The notes under the pieces: generated by a model
What the model saw: the letters and a program-made list of their open reading frames with translations, nothing else
The model's database searches: none
Told to the model about the DNA's origin: nothing
In this document: positions 43,727 to 55,510 of the stretch, piece after piece
How the letters are laid out: each line of letters opens with the position of its first letter
Position numbering within the stretch: the stretch's first letter is position 1
NCBI RefSeq assembly: GCF_019091085.1
Contig: NZ_JAGXJY010000007.1
Location: 186,001-250,000, forward strand
Direction of reading: 5' to 3'
Length of the DNA: 64,000 nucleotides
DNA from: Mesorhizobium sp. GbtcB19
GTDB taxonomy: Bacteria > Pseudomonadota > Alphaproteobacteria > Rhizobiales > Rhizobiaceae
Program-made: the position numbers and the translations under genes

Positions 43727-45001
43727 TCACAGATCGAGCACCAGCCGCTCGGGATCCTCCAGGCTTTCCTTGACGCGCACCAGGAAGGTCACCGCTTCCT
43801 TGCCATCGACGATGCGGTGGTCGTAGGAGAGCGCCAGATACATCATCGGACGGATGACGATCTGGCCGCCGACCACCACCGGCCGGTCCTGGATCTTGTG
43901 CATGCCGAGGATGCCCGACTGCGGCGCATTGAGGATCGGCGTCGACATCAGCGAGCCATAGACGCCGCCATTGGAGATGGTGAAGGTGCCGCCTTGCATA
44001 TCCGCCACCGACAGCTTGCCATCGCGCGCGGCGAGGCCCAACCGGCCGATCTCCTTCTCGATCTCGGCGATGGACATCTGGTCGGCATCGCGCACAACCG
44101 GCACCACCAGGCCCTTGTCGGTGCCGACGGCGACGCCGACATGGGCAAAGTTCTTGTAGATGATGTCGGTGCCGTCGATCTCGGCATTGACGGCCGGGAT
44201 CTCCTTCAGCGCATGCGTCACCGCCTTGGTGAAGAAGCCCATGAAGCCGAGCTTCACGCCATGCTTCTTCTCGAACACGTCCTTGTATTTGGACCTGAGC
44301 GCCATCACCGCGCTCATATCCACCTCGTTGAAGGTGGTGAGCATGGCGGCGGTCGACTGCGCTTCCTTCAAGCGGCGCGCGATGGTCTGGCGCAGCTTGG
44401 TCATGCGCACGCGCTCCTCGCGCGGCGCGTCCTCGGCCGTCGACGGCGCGCGGGCGACGACTGGCGCCGGGGCCGCCTTCGGCGTCTCTGCAGGTTGCGA
44501 GGGCGCACCCTTGGCGATGGCGTCGAGCACGTCGCCCTTCAGCACCTGCCCGCGCTTGCCTGAGCCGGACAACTGGTCGACCGAGAGATTGTGCTCCGCG
44601 ATAAGCTTGGCTGCAGCCGGCGCCGGCGGCATGGCGCGCGGCTCGATCTGGCCGCCGTCGCCGGCGACCTTGGCGGTCTCGGCAGTGGCCTGCTTGACCG
44701 TCGACGCCGCATCCGGGCTGGAGGCCTGCGCCACCGCCTGCGGCTTGGTCGCCGGGGCGGCGCCGCCGGCCGAAATCGAGCCGAGCAGCGCGCCGACATT
44801 GACCGTCTCGCCTTCCTTGACGGTGATCTCGGAAAGCGTGCCTGCGCCCGCGGCCGGCACTTCCACCGTCACCTTGTCGGTTTCGAGCTCGACCAGCGGC
44901 TCGTCGGCGGCGATCGCGTCGCCGACCTTCTTGAACCACTTGCCGACGGTCGCCTCGGTGACGGATTCGCCGAGGGTGGGGACGCGGATTTCGGTAGCCA
45001 T
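43727..45001 (-). CDS. sucB: Dihydrolipoyllysine-residue succinyltransferase (E2 of 2-oxoglutarate dehydrogenase)
   Basis: This 424-residue E2 subunit has one lipoyl domain ([12 protein letters not shown], lipoylated Lys43), a peripheral-subunit-binding domain around [20 protein letters not shown] and a catalytic core that ends with the HxxxDG motif [17 protein letters not shown]. The linker of about residues 80-115 is Ala/Pro-rich. It transfers succinyl groups to CoA. It follows sucA by 48 bases. Confidence 0.97.
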   Translation of the reverse strand: MATEIRVPTLGESVTEATVGKWFKKVGDAIAADEPLVELETDKVTVEVPAAGAGTLSEITVKEGETVNVGALLGSISAGGAAPATKPQAVAQASSPDAASTVKQATAETAKVAGDGGQIEPRAMPPAPAAAKLIAEHNLSVDQLSGSGKRGQVLKGDVLDAIAKGAPSQPAETPKAAPAPVVARAPSTAEDAPREERVRMTKLRQTIARRLKEAQSTAAMLTTFNEVDMSAVMALRSKYKDVFEKKHGVKLGFMGFFTKAVTHALKEIPAVNAEIDGTDIIYKNFAHVGVAVGTDKGLVVPVVRDADQMSIAEIEKEIGRLGLAARDGKLSVADMQGGTFTISNGGVYGSLMSTPILNAPQSGILGMHKIQDRPVVVGGQIVIRPMMYLALSYDHRIVDGKEAVTFLVRVKESLEDPERLVLDL

Positions 45002-45049
45002 TGTGCCTGTCCGTTGTCTTCTTGAGGTCTGTTTCGTCAGGTCTGCTTA

Positions 45050-48037
45050 TTATTCGCCGAGAGCATCGTCGAGCAACGCGGCGAGCTGGCTGAGATGCTT
45101 CGACATCAGCCCGGTCGCCGGCGAGGCCGAGGCCGGCCGTCCCGTGTAGCGCACCCGCTGATGCTTGGCGTCGATATGCGCCAGCACCCATTCGAGATAC
45201 GGGTCGATGAACGACCAGGCGCCCATGTTCTTGGGCTCCTCCTGGCACCACACCATCTCGGCATTGCGGAAGCGTGACAATTCGGTGATCAGCGCCTTGG
45301 CCGGGAACGGATAGAGCTGTTCGACGCGCAACAGATAGATGTCGTTGCTGCCCCGCTTCTCTCGCTCCTCGTAGAGGTCGTAATAGACCTTGCCCGAGCA
45401 CAGCACGACGCGGCGGATCTTGGAATCCTTGACCAGCTTGATCGGCTGGTCAGCCAACAGCTGCGCATCGTCCCACAGCAGCCGGTGGAACGAGCTTTCG
45501 CCGGACATTTCCGGCAGCGTCGACACCGCCCGCTTGTGGCGCAGCAGCGACTTCGGCGTCATCAGGATCAGCGGCTTGCGGAAGTCGCGCTTCAGCTGCC
45601 GCCGCAGGATGTGGAAATAGTTAGCCGGCGTCGTAACGTTGGCGACCTGCATATTGTCTTCGGCGCAAAGCTGCAGGAATCGCTCCAGCCGCGCCGACGA
45701 ATGCTCGGGACCCTGGCCCTCATAGCCATGCGGCAAGAGACAGACGAGGCCAGACATGCGCAGCCACTTGCGCTCGCCCGACGAGATGAACTGGTCGAAC
45801 ACCACCTGGGCGCCGTTGGCGAAGTCGCCGAACTGCGCTTCCCAGAGCGTCAGCGCCTTGGGCTCGGCAAGGCTGTAGCCATATTCGAAGCCCAGCACCG
45901 CCTCTTCAGAGAGCATGGAGTTGATGACTTCGTAACCGGCCTGCGCCGCCGAGAGGTTGTTGAGCGGGATGTAGCGGGTCTCGTCGCGCTGGTCATAAAG
46001 CACCGAGTGGCGCTGCGAGAAGGTGCCGCGCTCCGAATCCTGGCCGGAAAGCCGGATCGGATTGCCGTCGAGCAGGATGGCGCCGAAGGCCAGCGCCTCA
46101 GCCGTCGACCAGTCGATGCCTTCGCCGGACTCGATCGCCTGGCGGCGGTTTTCGAGAAAGCGCAGGATCGTCTTGTGCGCCTCGAAATCCTTCGGCACTT
46201 CGGTCAGCTTCTTGCCGATCTCCTTCAGCGTGCGCACCGGCACGGCGGTCTTGCCGCGCCGCTGTTCGTCCTGGTTGTCGGCGGTGCGCAGGCCCGACCA
46301 TGCGCCATCCAGCCAGTCGGCCTTGTTCGGCTTGTAGCTCTGACCGACTTCCCATTCGGCTTCCAGATGCGCGCGCCAGTCGGCCCGCATCTTGTCGACC
46401 TCGGCCTGGGTGATATGCCCTTCGGCGATCAGCCGGTCGGCATAGACCTGCACCACCGTCTTATGGGTGCGGATATTGCGGTACATGATCGGCTGGGTGA
46501 AGGCCGGCTCGTCGCCCTCATTGTGGCCGAAGCGGCGGTAGCAGAACATGTCCACCACCACCGGCTTGTGGAACTTCATGCGGAACTCGGTCGCGACCTT
46601 GGCCGCATGCACCACCGCCTCCGGATCGTCGCCGTTGACGTGGAAGATCGGCGCCTCGATCATCTTGGCCACATCCGACGGATAGGGCGAAGAGCGCGAG
46701 AAGCGCGGATTGGTGGTGAAGCCGATCTGGTTGTTGATGATGACGTGCAGCGTGCCGGCGACGCGGTGGCCGCGCAGGCCCGACAGGCCGAGGATCTCGG
46801 CGATCACGCCCTGGCCGGCGAAGGCGGCGTCGCCATGCAGCAAGAGCGGCATCACCTTGGCGCGTTCCGACAGCGGCACGACCTCGCCGCGCTCGCGGCC
46901 GGCGAACTGGTCCTGCTTGGCGCGCGCCTTGCCCATCACCACCGGGTCGACGATTTCCAGATGCGAGGGGTTGGCGGTCAGCGACAGGTGCACCTTGTTG
47001 CCGTCGAACTCGCGGTCGGACGAGGCGCCGAGATGGTACTTCACGTCGCCTGAGCCCTCGACCTCGTCGGGCGCCGCGGAGCCGCCCTTGAATTCATGGA
47101 AGATGGCGCGATGCGGCTTCGCCATCACCTGCGAGAGCACGTTGAGACGGCCGCGATGCGCCATGCCGAGCACGATTTCCTTGAGACCGAGCTGGCCGCC
47201 GCGCTTGACGATCTGCTCCAGCGCCGGGATCAGCGATTCACCGCCGTCGAGGCCGAAGCGCTTGGTGCCCTTGTACTTGACGTCGATATACTGCTCAAAA
47301 CCCTCGGCCTCGACCAGCTTCGACAGGATCGCCTTCTTGCCGGTGGCGGTGAAGGTGATCTCCTTGTCGGCGCCTTCGATGCGCGCCTGGATCCACGCCT
47401 TCTCTTCCGGGTCGGAGATGTGCATGAACTCGACGCCGAGCGTCGAGCAATAGGTGCGCGTCAGGATGTCGAGCATCTGCCGGATGGTGCCGAATTCGAG
47501 ACCCAGCACATTGTCGAGGAAGATCGGCCGGTCATAGTCGGCAGCGGTGAAGCCGTAATTTTCCGGCGACAGCTCGTTGTAATCCTCGAGCGGCTTGGCG
47601 ATGCCGAGCGGATCGAGATTGGCATGCAGGTGGCCGCGCATGCGGTAGGCGCGGATCATCATGATGGCGCGCACGGAATCGCGCGTCGCCTGGTGCACGT
47701 CTGCGTCGGAAAGCGCGGCGCCGTTGACGACCGCCTTCTCCTTGACCTTCTTTTCGACGTGCTTCTCGATCAGGCCCCAATTGCCGTCGAGCGCCGAGAC
47801 CAGCTCGCCATTGGCGGAGAGCGGCCAGGAGGGCTTCGCCCAGGAGGCGCCCTTGGCGTTCTTGCGTACGTCGCCGGCGTCGTCCTTCAGCGCCGCGAAG
47901 AAGTCCTGCCACTCCGGATTGACGGACTCTGGATCATCCTCATAGGCCGCGTAGAGCGCGTCGATATAGTCGGCATTGCCGCCATAGAGGAATGAGGTGA
48001 GCGAGAATTGGTCGTTGGCCTGATCTTGTCTTGCCAT
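45050..48037 (-). CDS. sucA: 2-oxoglutarate dehydrogenase E1 component
   Basis: This 995-residue thiamine diphosphate-dependent E1 decarboxylates 2-oxoglutarate. It begins MARQDQANDQFSLTSFLYGG. The motifs EIVLGMAHRGRLNVLSQVMA, PLLLHGDAAFAGQGVIAEIL and INNQIGFTTNPRFSRSS are typical. The C-terminal transketolase pyrimidine-binding domain includes SSARLERFLQLCAEDNMQVA. All domains are complete. An inverted GAGTAGT repeat lies upstream, between it and sucD. Confidence 0.97.
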   Translation of the reverse strand: MARQDQANDQFSLTSFLYGGNADYIDALYAAYEDDPESVNPEWQDFFAALKDDAGDVRKNAKGASWAKPSWPLSANGELVSALDGNWGLIEKHVEKKVKEKAVVNGAALSDADVHQATRDSVRAIMMIRAYRMRGHLHANLDPLGIAKPLEDYNELSPENYGFTAADYDRPIFLDNVLGLEFGTIRQMLDILTRTYCSTLGVEFMHISDPEEKAWIQARIEGADKEITFTATGKKAILSKLVEAEGFEQYIDVKYKGTKRFGLDGGESLIPALEQIVKRGGQLGLKEIVLGMAHRGRLNVLSQVMAKPHRAIFHEFKGGSAAPDEVEGSGDVKYHLGASSDREFDGNKVHLSLTANPSHLEIVDPVVMGKARAKQDQFAGRERGEVVPLSERAKVMPLLLHGDAAFAGQGVIAEILGLSGLRGHRVAGTLHVIINNQIGFTTNPRFSRSSPYPSDVAKMIEAPIFHVNGDDPEAVVHAAKVATEFRMKFHKPVVVDMFCYRRFGHNEGDEPAFTQPIMYRNIRTHKTVVQVYADRLIAEGHITQAEVDKMRADWRAHLEAEWEVGQSYKPNKADWLDGAWSGLRTADNQDEQRRGKTAVPVRTLKEIGKKLTEVPKDFEAHKTILRFLENRRQAIESGEGIDWSTAEALAFGAILLDGNPIRLSGQDSERGTFSQRHSVLYDQRDETRYIPLNNLSAAQAGYEVINSMLSEEAVLGFEYGYSLAEPKALTLWEAQFGDFANGAQVVFDQFISSGERKWLRMSGLVCLLPHGYEGQGPEHSSARLERFLQLCAEDNMQVANVTTPANYFHILRRQLKRDFRKPLILMTPKSLLRHKRAVSTLPEMSGESSFHRLLWDDAQLLADQPIKLVKDSKIRRVVLCSGKVYYDLYEEREKRGSNDIYLLRVEQLYPFPAKALITELSRFRNAEMVWCQEEPKNMGAWSFIDPYLEWVLAHIDAKHQRVRYTGRPASASPATGLMSKHLSQLAALLDDALGE

Positions 48038-48078
48038 TTTCGTCTGCGGAGCCTGGCTCCGTCTCCTTTCGAGGGGAA

Positions 48079-48177
48079 TAGTGAGTAGTCAGTAGTGAGT
48101 AGAACGATGAAAATTCCCGCTCAGCTGCTACTCGCCCGTTCTTCCCTTTTTCACTACTGACTACTGCCTACTCACTA
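48079..48177. repeat. GAGTAGT-type inverted repeat between sucD and sucA
   Basis: The left arm is built from GTGAGTAGT and AGTAGTGAG units. The right arm (48154-48177) is its inverse with 22 of 24 matching bases. The repeat fills the 145-base gap in the operon, three bases beyond the sucD stop. Confidence 0.8.
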
Positions 48178-48182
48178 CTGCC

Positions 48183-49085
48183 TTAACCCTTGATCGCCTC
48201 GACCAGCGTCGTGCCCAGCCGCGCCGGCGACGGCGAAACCTTGATGCCGGCCGATTCCATCGCCGCGATCTTGTCTTCCGCGCCGCCCTTGCCGCCCGAG
48301 ATCACCGCGCCCGCATGACCCATGGTGCGGCCGGCCGGCGCCGTGCGCCCGGCGATGAAGCCCGCCATCGGTTTCTTGCGGCCGCGCTTGGCTTCGTCCT
48401 TGAGGAACTGCGCGGCGTCTTCCTCGGCCGAGCCGCCGATCTCGCCGATCATGATGATCGACTTGGTCTCGTCGTCGGCGAGGAACATCTCCAGCACATC
48501 GATGAACTCGGTGCCCTTGACCGGGTCGCCGCCGATGCCCACCGCCGTGGTCTGGCCGAGGCCGACATTGGTGGTCTGGAAGACTGCCTCATAGGTAAGC
48601 GTTCCCGAGCGGGAAACAACGCCCACCGAGCCCTTGCGGAAGATGTTGCCGGGCATGATGCCGATCTTGCATTCGTCGGGCGTCAGCACGCCCGGGCAGT
48701 TCGGGCCGATCAGCCGCGAGGTCGAACGGTCGAGCCGCGCCTTGACCTTGACCATGTCCATCACCGGGATGCCTTCGGTGATGCAGACGATCAGCGGGAT
48801 CTCGGCCTCGATCGCCTCGATGATGGCTTCGCCGGCGCCCGCCGGCGGCACATAGATCACGGAAGCGTTGGCGCCGGTCCGGGCCTTGCCTTCGGCCACC
48901 GTGGCGAAGATCGGCAGGCTCTCGCCCTTCGAACCGGTCCAGGTCTCGCCACCCTTCTTCGGATGGATGCCGCCCACCATCTTGGTGCCGTGATAGGCCA
49001 GCGCCTGCTCGGTGTGGAACGTGCCGGTCTTGCCGGTCAGACCCTGCACCAGCACCTTGGTATTCTTGTCGATGAGAATGGACAT
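48183..49085 (-). CDS. sucD: Succinyl-CoA synthetase alpha subunit
   Basis: This 300-residue subunit binds CoA and carries the phospho-histidine. It starts [20 protein letters not shown], then [19 protein letters not shown]. The CoA motif and the active His in [20 protein letters not shown] are intact. It is separated from sucC by two inserted genes (cupin and DUF1579), whereas sucC and sucD are adjacent in most bacteria. The DUF1579 stop lies 12 bases before its ATG. Confidence 0.97.
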   Translation of the reverse strand: MSILIDKNTKVLVQGLTGKTGTFHTEQALAYHGTKMVGGIHPKKGGETWTGSKGESLPIFATVAEGKARTGANASVIYVPPAGAGEAIIEAIEAEIPLIVCITEGIPVMDMVKVKARLDRSTSRLIGPNCPGVLTPDECKIGIMPGNIFRKGSVGVVSRSGTLTYEAVFQTTNVGLGQTTAVGIGGDPVKGTEFIDVLEMFLADDETKSIIMIGEIGGSAEEDAAQFLKDEAKRGRKKPMAGFIAGRTAPAGRTMGHAGAVISGGKGGAEDKIAAMESAGIKVSPSPARLGTTLVEAIKG

Positions 49086-49097
49086 CGCGGCCCTTTT

Positions 49098-49589
49098 CTA
49101 AAATCCGTTGATCGTGGAAGGCGAGACGCGCCGGTAGAGGCCGCTCACCATGTCTTGCCAGGCATCGCTGCCGGTCGGCTTGAACTGAAGTTTCATGCGG
49201 TAGGCGTCAGTGCCACCAAAACCATACGTCACGCGGGCGGCGCCGCGCGGCGACGACCGTTCGAGCGTGAGTTCGCTGCCGTTCCAGAGGCCGGTGGCGG
49301 GTGCCGGCGGCACAAAGCCCATCGAGTCGAACTGATGCATGGTGACGAGGCTGTTCTGCTGGTCGAAGCCGAACACATTATGCGCGCCGAACGAGATCGT
49401 GCCGTCGCGGCGCTGGCGATAGCGCTGTACCACGAACAGGCCGCCGAACTGCGCCTCGGCCACCACTTCCGCGGTCGCCGTGCCGGCATCGGTCCATTGC
49501 GTGGCAGCGACGTCTTCCTCGCCCCGCCACGCGCCGACCAGCGCCTGCAGGCGCTGGTGACCGTCCGAGAGGGAAGAGAAGGCGTTCAT
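49098..49589 (-). CDS. DUF1579-like protein inserted between sucC and sucD
   Basis: This 163-residue soluble beta-rich protein begins MNAFSSLSDGHQRLQALVGA, then WRGEEDVAATQW. The ALVGAWRGEE start and the later segment VQRYRQRRDGTISFGAHNVF and GFDQQ recall DUF1579 (lipocalin-like) proteins. It has no signal peptide. The start lies three bases after the cupin stop and the stop 12 bases before sucD. It has no known function. The DUF1579 assignment is by pattern. Confidence 0.82.
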   Translation of the reverse strand: MNAFSSLSDGHQRLQALVGAWRGEEDVAATQWTDAGTATAEVVAEAQFGGLFVVQRYRQRRDGTISFGAHNVFGFDQQNSLVTMHQFDSMGFVPPAPATGLWNGSELTLERSSPRGAARVTYGFGGTDAYRMKLQFKPTGSDAWQDMVSGLYRRVSPSTINGF

Positions 49590-49592
49590 GGC

Positions 49593-49964
49593 TCAGAGCC
49601 GCTTCAGATCGGTGACGGTGAGATCGCTCCGGGCATTGCCGGTGTTCAAGGTCGTCGCCGGCTCGAACATCAGCACCACAGGCTCGGCGGTCAGCGAGCG
49701 TGGCCGGTGCTCGACGCCGCGCGGCACGACGATGAAATCGCCCTCGCCGAGCTCGACCGGCCCGTCGCGGAAATCGATGGCGATCCTGCCGCGCAGCACG
49801 AGGAAAGCCTCGTCCTCATTGTCATGCGCGTGCCAGTCGAAGGCTTCGCCGAACTTGGCGACCTTGGCCTGGCTGTCATTGACGTCGCCAGCGATATGCG
49901 GATCGAAGACCTTGGCGATCTTCGCGTCCGCCGCCTCGACCAGGTTTATCTTGCGCGGAGGCAT
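49593..49964 (-). CDS. Cupin domain protein inserted between sucC and sucD
   Basis: This 123-residue single-domain cupin has motif 1 in [20 protein letters not shown], which includes the metal-binding His-x-His-x4-Glu spacing, and motif 2 around [20 protein letters not shown] with the last metal His. It may be an isomerase, dioxygenase or sugar-binding protein; small cupins cannot be told apart by sequence. The start lies four bases after the sucC stop, so it belongs to the operon. It has no signal peptide. Confidence 0.88.
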   Translation of the reverse strand: MPPRKINLVEAADAKIAKVFDPHIAGDVNDSQAKVAKFGEAFDWHAHDNEDEAFLVLRGRIAIDFRDGPVELGEGDFIVVPRGVEHRPRSLTAEPVVLMFEPATTLNTGNARSDLTVTDLKRL

Positions 49965-49968
49965 CCGC

Positions 49969-51162
<1,194 letters not shown>

Positions 51163-51195
51163 GCGCTTGGTCTCCGCGATTACTTGCCGGCGAGA

Positions 51196-52242
<1,047 letters not shown>

Positions 52243-52376
52243 TTAGCCGCACCGAATAACTCCGGCTGAAGCAAAATTCAAACGATTATTTTGGACCTAG
52301 TGTTTTCAATCGGTTAGATGCTTCGGGAATTACGTAAACGTCAAAGTTTGTGAGCCGACTGAGGAGAATTTACACA

Positions 52377-52811
52377 ATGAACGTCGAAATCCGAAGGCTT
52401 CATCCCGGCGATGACGCCCTTGTGATGCGTGTGGCCGACGAGGTGTTCGACGCGCCGGTGCGACCGCATCGGCTCGCCGCCTATCTGGCCTCGCCGGGCC
52501 ATTTCATGATCGTGGCGATAATTGACGAAATCGTGGACGGCCAATGCGCTGCCGTCATCCACCGCCACCCGGACAAGGTGAGCGAGCTTTACATCGACGA
52601 AGTCGGCGTGGCGCCGCCTTTCCAGCGGCAAGGCATCGCCAGCAAGATGCTCGACGCCATGTTCGAGATCGGCCGGAAGCATGGCTGCGAGGAAGCCTGG
52701 GTCGGCACCGAGCCGGATAACGAGCCGGCGCGGGCGCTTTATGAAACGAGGCGGGAGCCGCATGGGAAGGCGGAGGATTTTGTGATGTATGTGTATCGGC
52801 TTCGAGATTAG
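52377..52811 (+). CDS. GNAT family N-acetyltransferase
   Basis: This 144-residue acetyltransferase starts MNVEIRRLHPGDDALVMRVA. The acetyl-CoA-binding motif A reads LYIDEVGVAPPFQRQGIASK, with the Q-x-x-G-x-A loop. A C-terminal VGTEPDNEPARALYETRREP is motif B. A GAGGAG ribosome binding site before the ATG fixes the start. The substrate is unknown; some relatives acetylate aminoglycosides, but that is not shown here. It is divergent from mdh. Confidence 0.92.
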   Translation: MNVEIRRLHPGDDALVMRVADEVFDAPVRPHRLAAYLASPGHFMIVAIIDEIVDGQCAAVIHRHPDKVSELYIDEVGVAPPFQRQGIASKMLDAMFEIGRKHGCEEAWVGTEPDNEPARALYETRREPHGKAEDFVMYVYRLRD

Positions 52812-52878
52812 CCGAAACGCCACCTTCGTCTCTAGGGCCGTCCATACATGACGAAGGCCAAGACAGCTTTAGGCCCTT

Positions 52879-54081
52879 CTAGCCCTGCGCCTGCCTCGCC
52901 TCAGCAGCCGGCATCGCCTCGTCGCGCCGTTCCGCCCAATCCTCCAGCCAGTCGCGGCTTTGCATCTCGACCAGGCGCGAGGCGGTGCGCTCGAATTCGA
53001 ACACTTCGTTGCCGCGCTTGGCGGTGTAGAGCCCTTCTGGCAGCGCCGCGGCGCTCATCACCAGCCGCATGCGGTGGTCGTAGAGCGTGTCGATCAAAAG
53101 GATGAAGCGCTTGGCCTCGTTGCGCTTGCCTTCGCCGAGCACCGGCACATGGTCGATGAACACGGTCGAGAAGCGGGCGGCGAGCGCCAGATAGTCGCGC
53201 GCCCCGAGTGGCTTTTCGCAAAGGTCGGCAAAGGAAAAGCGTGCCGCGTCGCCGGCGGCGCGCGGCACGACGAGATGGCGGCCTTTGAGCGTCAGCGTGA
53301 CCTCGCCGGCCGGCTGGCCATGCGTCATCACCTCCCAGGCGTCGTCCAGCGCGCGATCGGCCGCCGCGTCATCCGGCGTGACATAGACCGGCTGCCGGTT
53401 GAGCTTTTCCTGCCGATAGTCCTTCTCGGCCTCCAGCGTCATCACATGCGCGTTGCGTTCGAGCAGCGAAATGAACGGCAGGAAGAGCTGGCGATTCAGT
53501 CCGTCGCGATAGAGATTTTCCGGCGCCACGTTGGAGGTGGCGACCAGCACCACGCCGCTGGCGAACAGCGCCGAGAACAGCCGCGACAGGATCATCGCGT
53601 CTGCGATGTCGGTGACGGAGAATTCGTCGAAGCACAGCACCCAGGCTTCGTCGGCCAGCGCACGGGCCACCGGCTGGATCGGATCGTCTTCCTTGACCGT
53701 GCCTTCCTTGCGCGCCTGCCGGTGCTTCTGGATGCGGTCCTGCACATCGGCCATGAAGTCGTTGAAATGCACGCGGCGTTTGCGCCGGACCGGCAACAGC
53801 TCGAAGAACATGTCCATCAGCATGGTCTTGCCGCGACCGACGCCGCCATGGATGTAGAGGCCTTTGACCGGCTCGCGCGGCTGCCGCCTGGCCGCGAACA
53901 GCCAGCCCAGCGCGCTCGATTTCTGCGCCAGCCTTTTGGCTGAGATCTCGTCGATCAACCGGTCGAGCGCGGCGACGATGTGCTCCTGCGCTGGGTCGCG
54001 CTCGACCGCGCCGCTTTCAACCAGATGGTCGTAGCGCTGCCTGACGGTCGCATGGGTCTGGAGGCCGTCACGCAGATGCAT
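52879..54081 (-). CDS. zapE: Cell division protein ZapE (AFG1-like ATPase)
   Basis: This 400-residue AFG1/ZapE ATPase modulates Z-ring assembly under stress in E. coli. It starts MHLRDGLQTHATVRQRYDHL. The P-loop is GLYIHGGVGRGKTMLMDMFF, followed by HFNDFMADVQDRIQKHRQ, and the Walker B is WVLCFDEFSVTDIADAMIL. The C-terminal region with LIDTLYDHRMRLVMSAAALP is typical. It neighbours mdh, as in many alphaproteobacteria. The GNAT gene converges on its 3' end. Confidence 0.95.
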   Translation of the reverse strand: MHLRDGLQTHATVRQRYDHLVESGAVERDPAQEHIVAALDRLIDEISAKRLAQKSSALGWLFAARRQPREPVKGLYIHGGVGRGKTMLMDMFFELLPVRRKRRVHFNDFMADVQDRIQKHRQARKEGTVKEDDPIQPVARALADEAWVLCFDEFSVTDIADAMILSRLFSALFASGVVLVATSNVAPENLYRDGLNRQLFLPFISLLERNAHVMTLEAEKDYRQEKLNRQPVYVTPDDAAADRALDDAWEVMTHGQPAGEVTLTLKGRHLVVPRAAGDAARFSFADLCEKPLGARDYLALAARFSTVFIDHVPVLGEGKRNEAKRFILLIDTLYDHRMRLVMSAAALPEGLYTAKRGNEVFEFERTASRLVEMQSRDWLEDWAERRDEAMPAAEARQAQG

Positions 54082-54132
54082 GGTTCACGTCGTCAGTATT
54101 GAGCACAAGGAGGGGTACCAGGGTGAGCAGAG

Positions 54133-54165
54133 ATTCAGATCAGGCCGGCGTCACCCTGAATATCA
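54133..54165. repeat. Family C repeat remnant
   Basis: Both ends of a family C element, GATTCAGATCAGGCC and the GTCACCCTGAATATC edge, lie next to each other without the central palindrome. It lies eight bases after the 3' end of the minus-strand omp19 gene. Confidence 0.55.
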
Positions 54166-54173
54166 GCATACCC

Positions 54174-54749
54174 TTACCTTGTAAGCGAGATCGGCTGCCC
54201 GCTGGAAGTCTGGCCGTCGAACTTTTCGCCGCCCGAGGAATAGAGCCTGGCCAGCGTGCCGCCGTTTTCGTCGTAAAGCGTCAGCTGCTTACCGGCGACG
54301 TTCCACGACTTGATGCCGTCGATCGGGGCCGGGCAGTGCAACGGCCCGGCGCGGTAGCCGGCGCCGAACTTGGTCTGCGGCGTCGCCACTTTGCAGCTCT
54401 GACCGGAGACGTTGACGTTCCACACGCCGGCGACGCTGGCCGCGGTGAGGTCGGTGGCGCCGGCGGGCGCCGTGCCGTCCGGCGGCAGCGAGGCGACCTG
54501 GGTGTTCTTCGGGGCGGTCGGGAATTGCGACGAATCGGCGGTGCCGGGCGCCGCCGGCGGCGGCAGCTGGTTCTGCGTCACCGTGCCGGCAGGCGCCGGC
54601 GTCAGCGGCGCCGGCTGCTGGTCGTCCATCGACGAAAAGCGCGAGGTTGAGCAGCCGCTCGCAACCAGCGCGGCCAGCGATACGGCCACAAGGCCACTCT
54701 TTGAAAAGAGGCTGGGCCTCGAAAAGGGGCGGGTCATCGAAAAATTCAT
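54174..54749 (-). CDS. omp19: Omp19-type outer membrane lipoprotein (AprI/Inh family protease inhibitor)
   Basis: This 191-residue lipoprotein has a signal ending in lipobox ALVASGC (lipidated Cys33). A Pro/Ala-rich linker contains NTQVASLPPDGTAPAG. The C-terminal domain of about 80 residues reads VAGVWNVNVSGQSCKVATPQ, then FGAGYRAGPLHCPAPIDG with two Cys as in AprI/Inh inhibitors, and ends YSSGGEKFDGQTSSGQPISL. It matches Brucella Omp19 motif by motif as I recall it; that protein is an outer-membrane lipoprotein that inhibits host proteases. A GGAGG-containing ribosome binding site precedes the ATG at 54749. Confidence 0.9.
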   Translation of the reverse strand: MNFSMTRPFSRPSLFSKSGLVAVSLAALVASGCSTSRFSSMDDQQPAPLTPAPAGTVTQNQLPPPAAPGTADSSQFPTAPKNTQVASLPPDGTAPAGATDLTAASVAGVWNVNVSGQSCKVATPQTKFGAGYRAGPLHCPAPIDGIKSWNVAGKQLTLYDENGGTLARLYSSGGEKFDGQTSSGQPISLTR

Positions 54750-54946
54750 CCAAACCTCCGTCGGATCTGGCCGGGGGGAGCCCATCCGCGTAATCTCCAC
54801 TCCACCAAGATGGCGAAGGTGGCAGAATTTCAACCTGATATGGTTAAAATAGGGTTTTCGGCGTTGCTGTTGCAAATTTATCGCAGCCCGGGACCGGCGC
54901 CGGAGAGTCGTCGGCGGCAACCGTTTAAGCTGCTGAAATATCGATA

Positions 54947-55384
54947 CTAAATTCGGGCGCTCGGCACGAACACATAGCCGTCCGGGCCGACGATGTAGCA
55001 TTCGCGCAAGCCATGCGGCTTGTCGATCGAGCCGGCCAACACGATGTGGCCGAGCGCTGCCGCCTTTTTCTCGAGCGCATCCGGATCGGCGCCGTAGAGG
55101 CGAAGTTCGATGCCGGCCCCGCGTGTTTCGGTGCCCGCGGTGACCCCGGTCATCGGGTTGTCGAGATAGGAATGGTCGGCGTGCAGCATGAAAATCGAGC
55201 CTAGCAGTTCGATCGCCGCGAAATCCTCATCGGCATAGATGATGCGGGCGCCAAGCACGTCGCGGCAGAAGACTTCCATCGCCGCCATGTTGGTGACCAG
55301 AAGATTGACGCCGACCCCAAGCGGCAGCGAGCGGCCGAAATCCTCGGCCTTCATCCACGGTGTCCTGGTCCGCTTCATCGCCAT
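54947..55384 (-). CDS. VOC family protein (glyoxalase/bleomycin-resistance fold)
   Basis: This 145-residue protein has two beta-alpha-beta-beta-beta modules of the VOC fold: LGVGVNLLVTNMAAMEVFCR, then DVLGARIIYADEDFAAIELL for the first, with AGIELRLYGADPDALEKKAA and a closing GLRECYIVGPDGYVFVPSAR for the second. Metal ligands are not complete in the expected places, so the reaction is open. It is divergent from the MBL-fold gene, with 127 bases between starts. Confidence 0.9.
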   Translation of the reverse strand: MAMKRTRTPWMKAEDFGRSLPLGVGVNLLVTNMAAMEVFCRDVLGARIIYADEDFAAIELLGSIFMLHADHSYLDNPMTGVTAGTETRGAGIELRLYGADPDALEKKAAALGHIVLAGSIDKPHGLRECYIVGPDGYVFVPSARI

Positions 55385-55510
55385 GGTGCAATGCCCCCCT
55401 CCCGCAATTCTAAATGAAGCGGGCTTCGCCCATTGGCATTCGCCAGCAAAATGCTTGCGCCAGACAGACGCGTCCTTATCTCAGGAAGGACCGAGCCGGC
55501 GGGAGAATGA

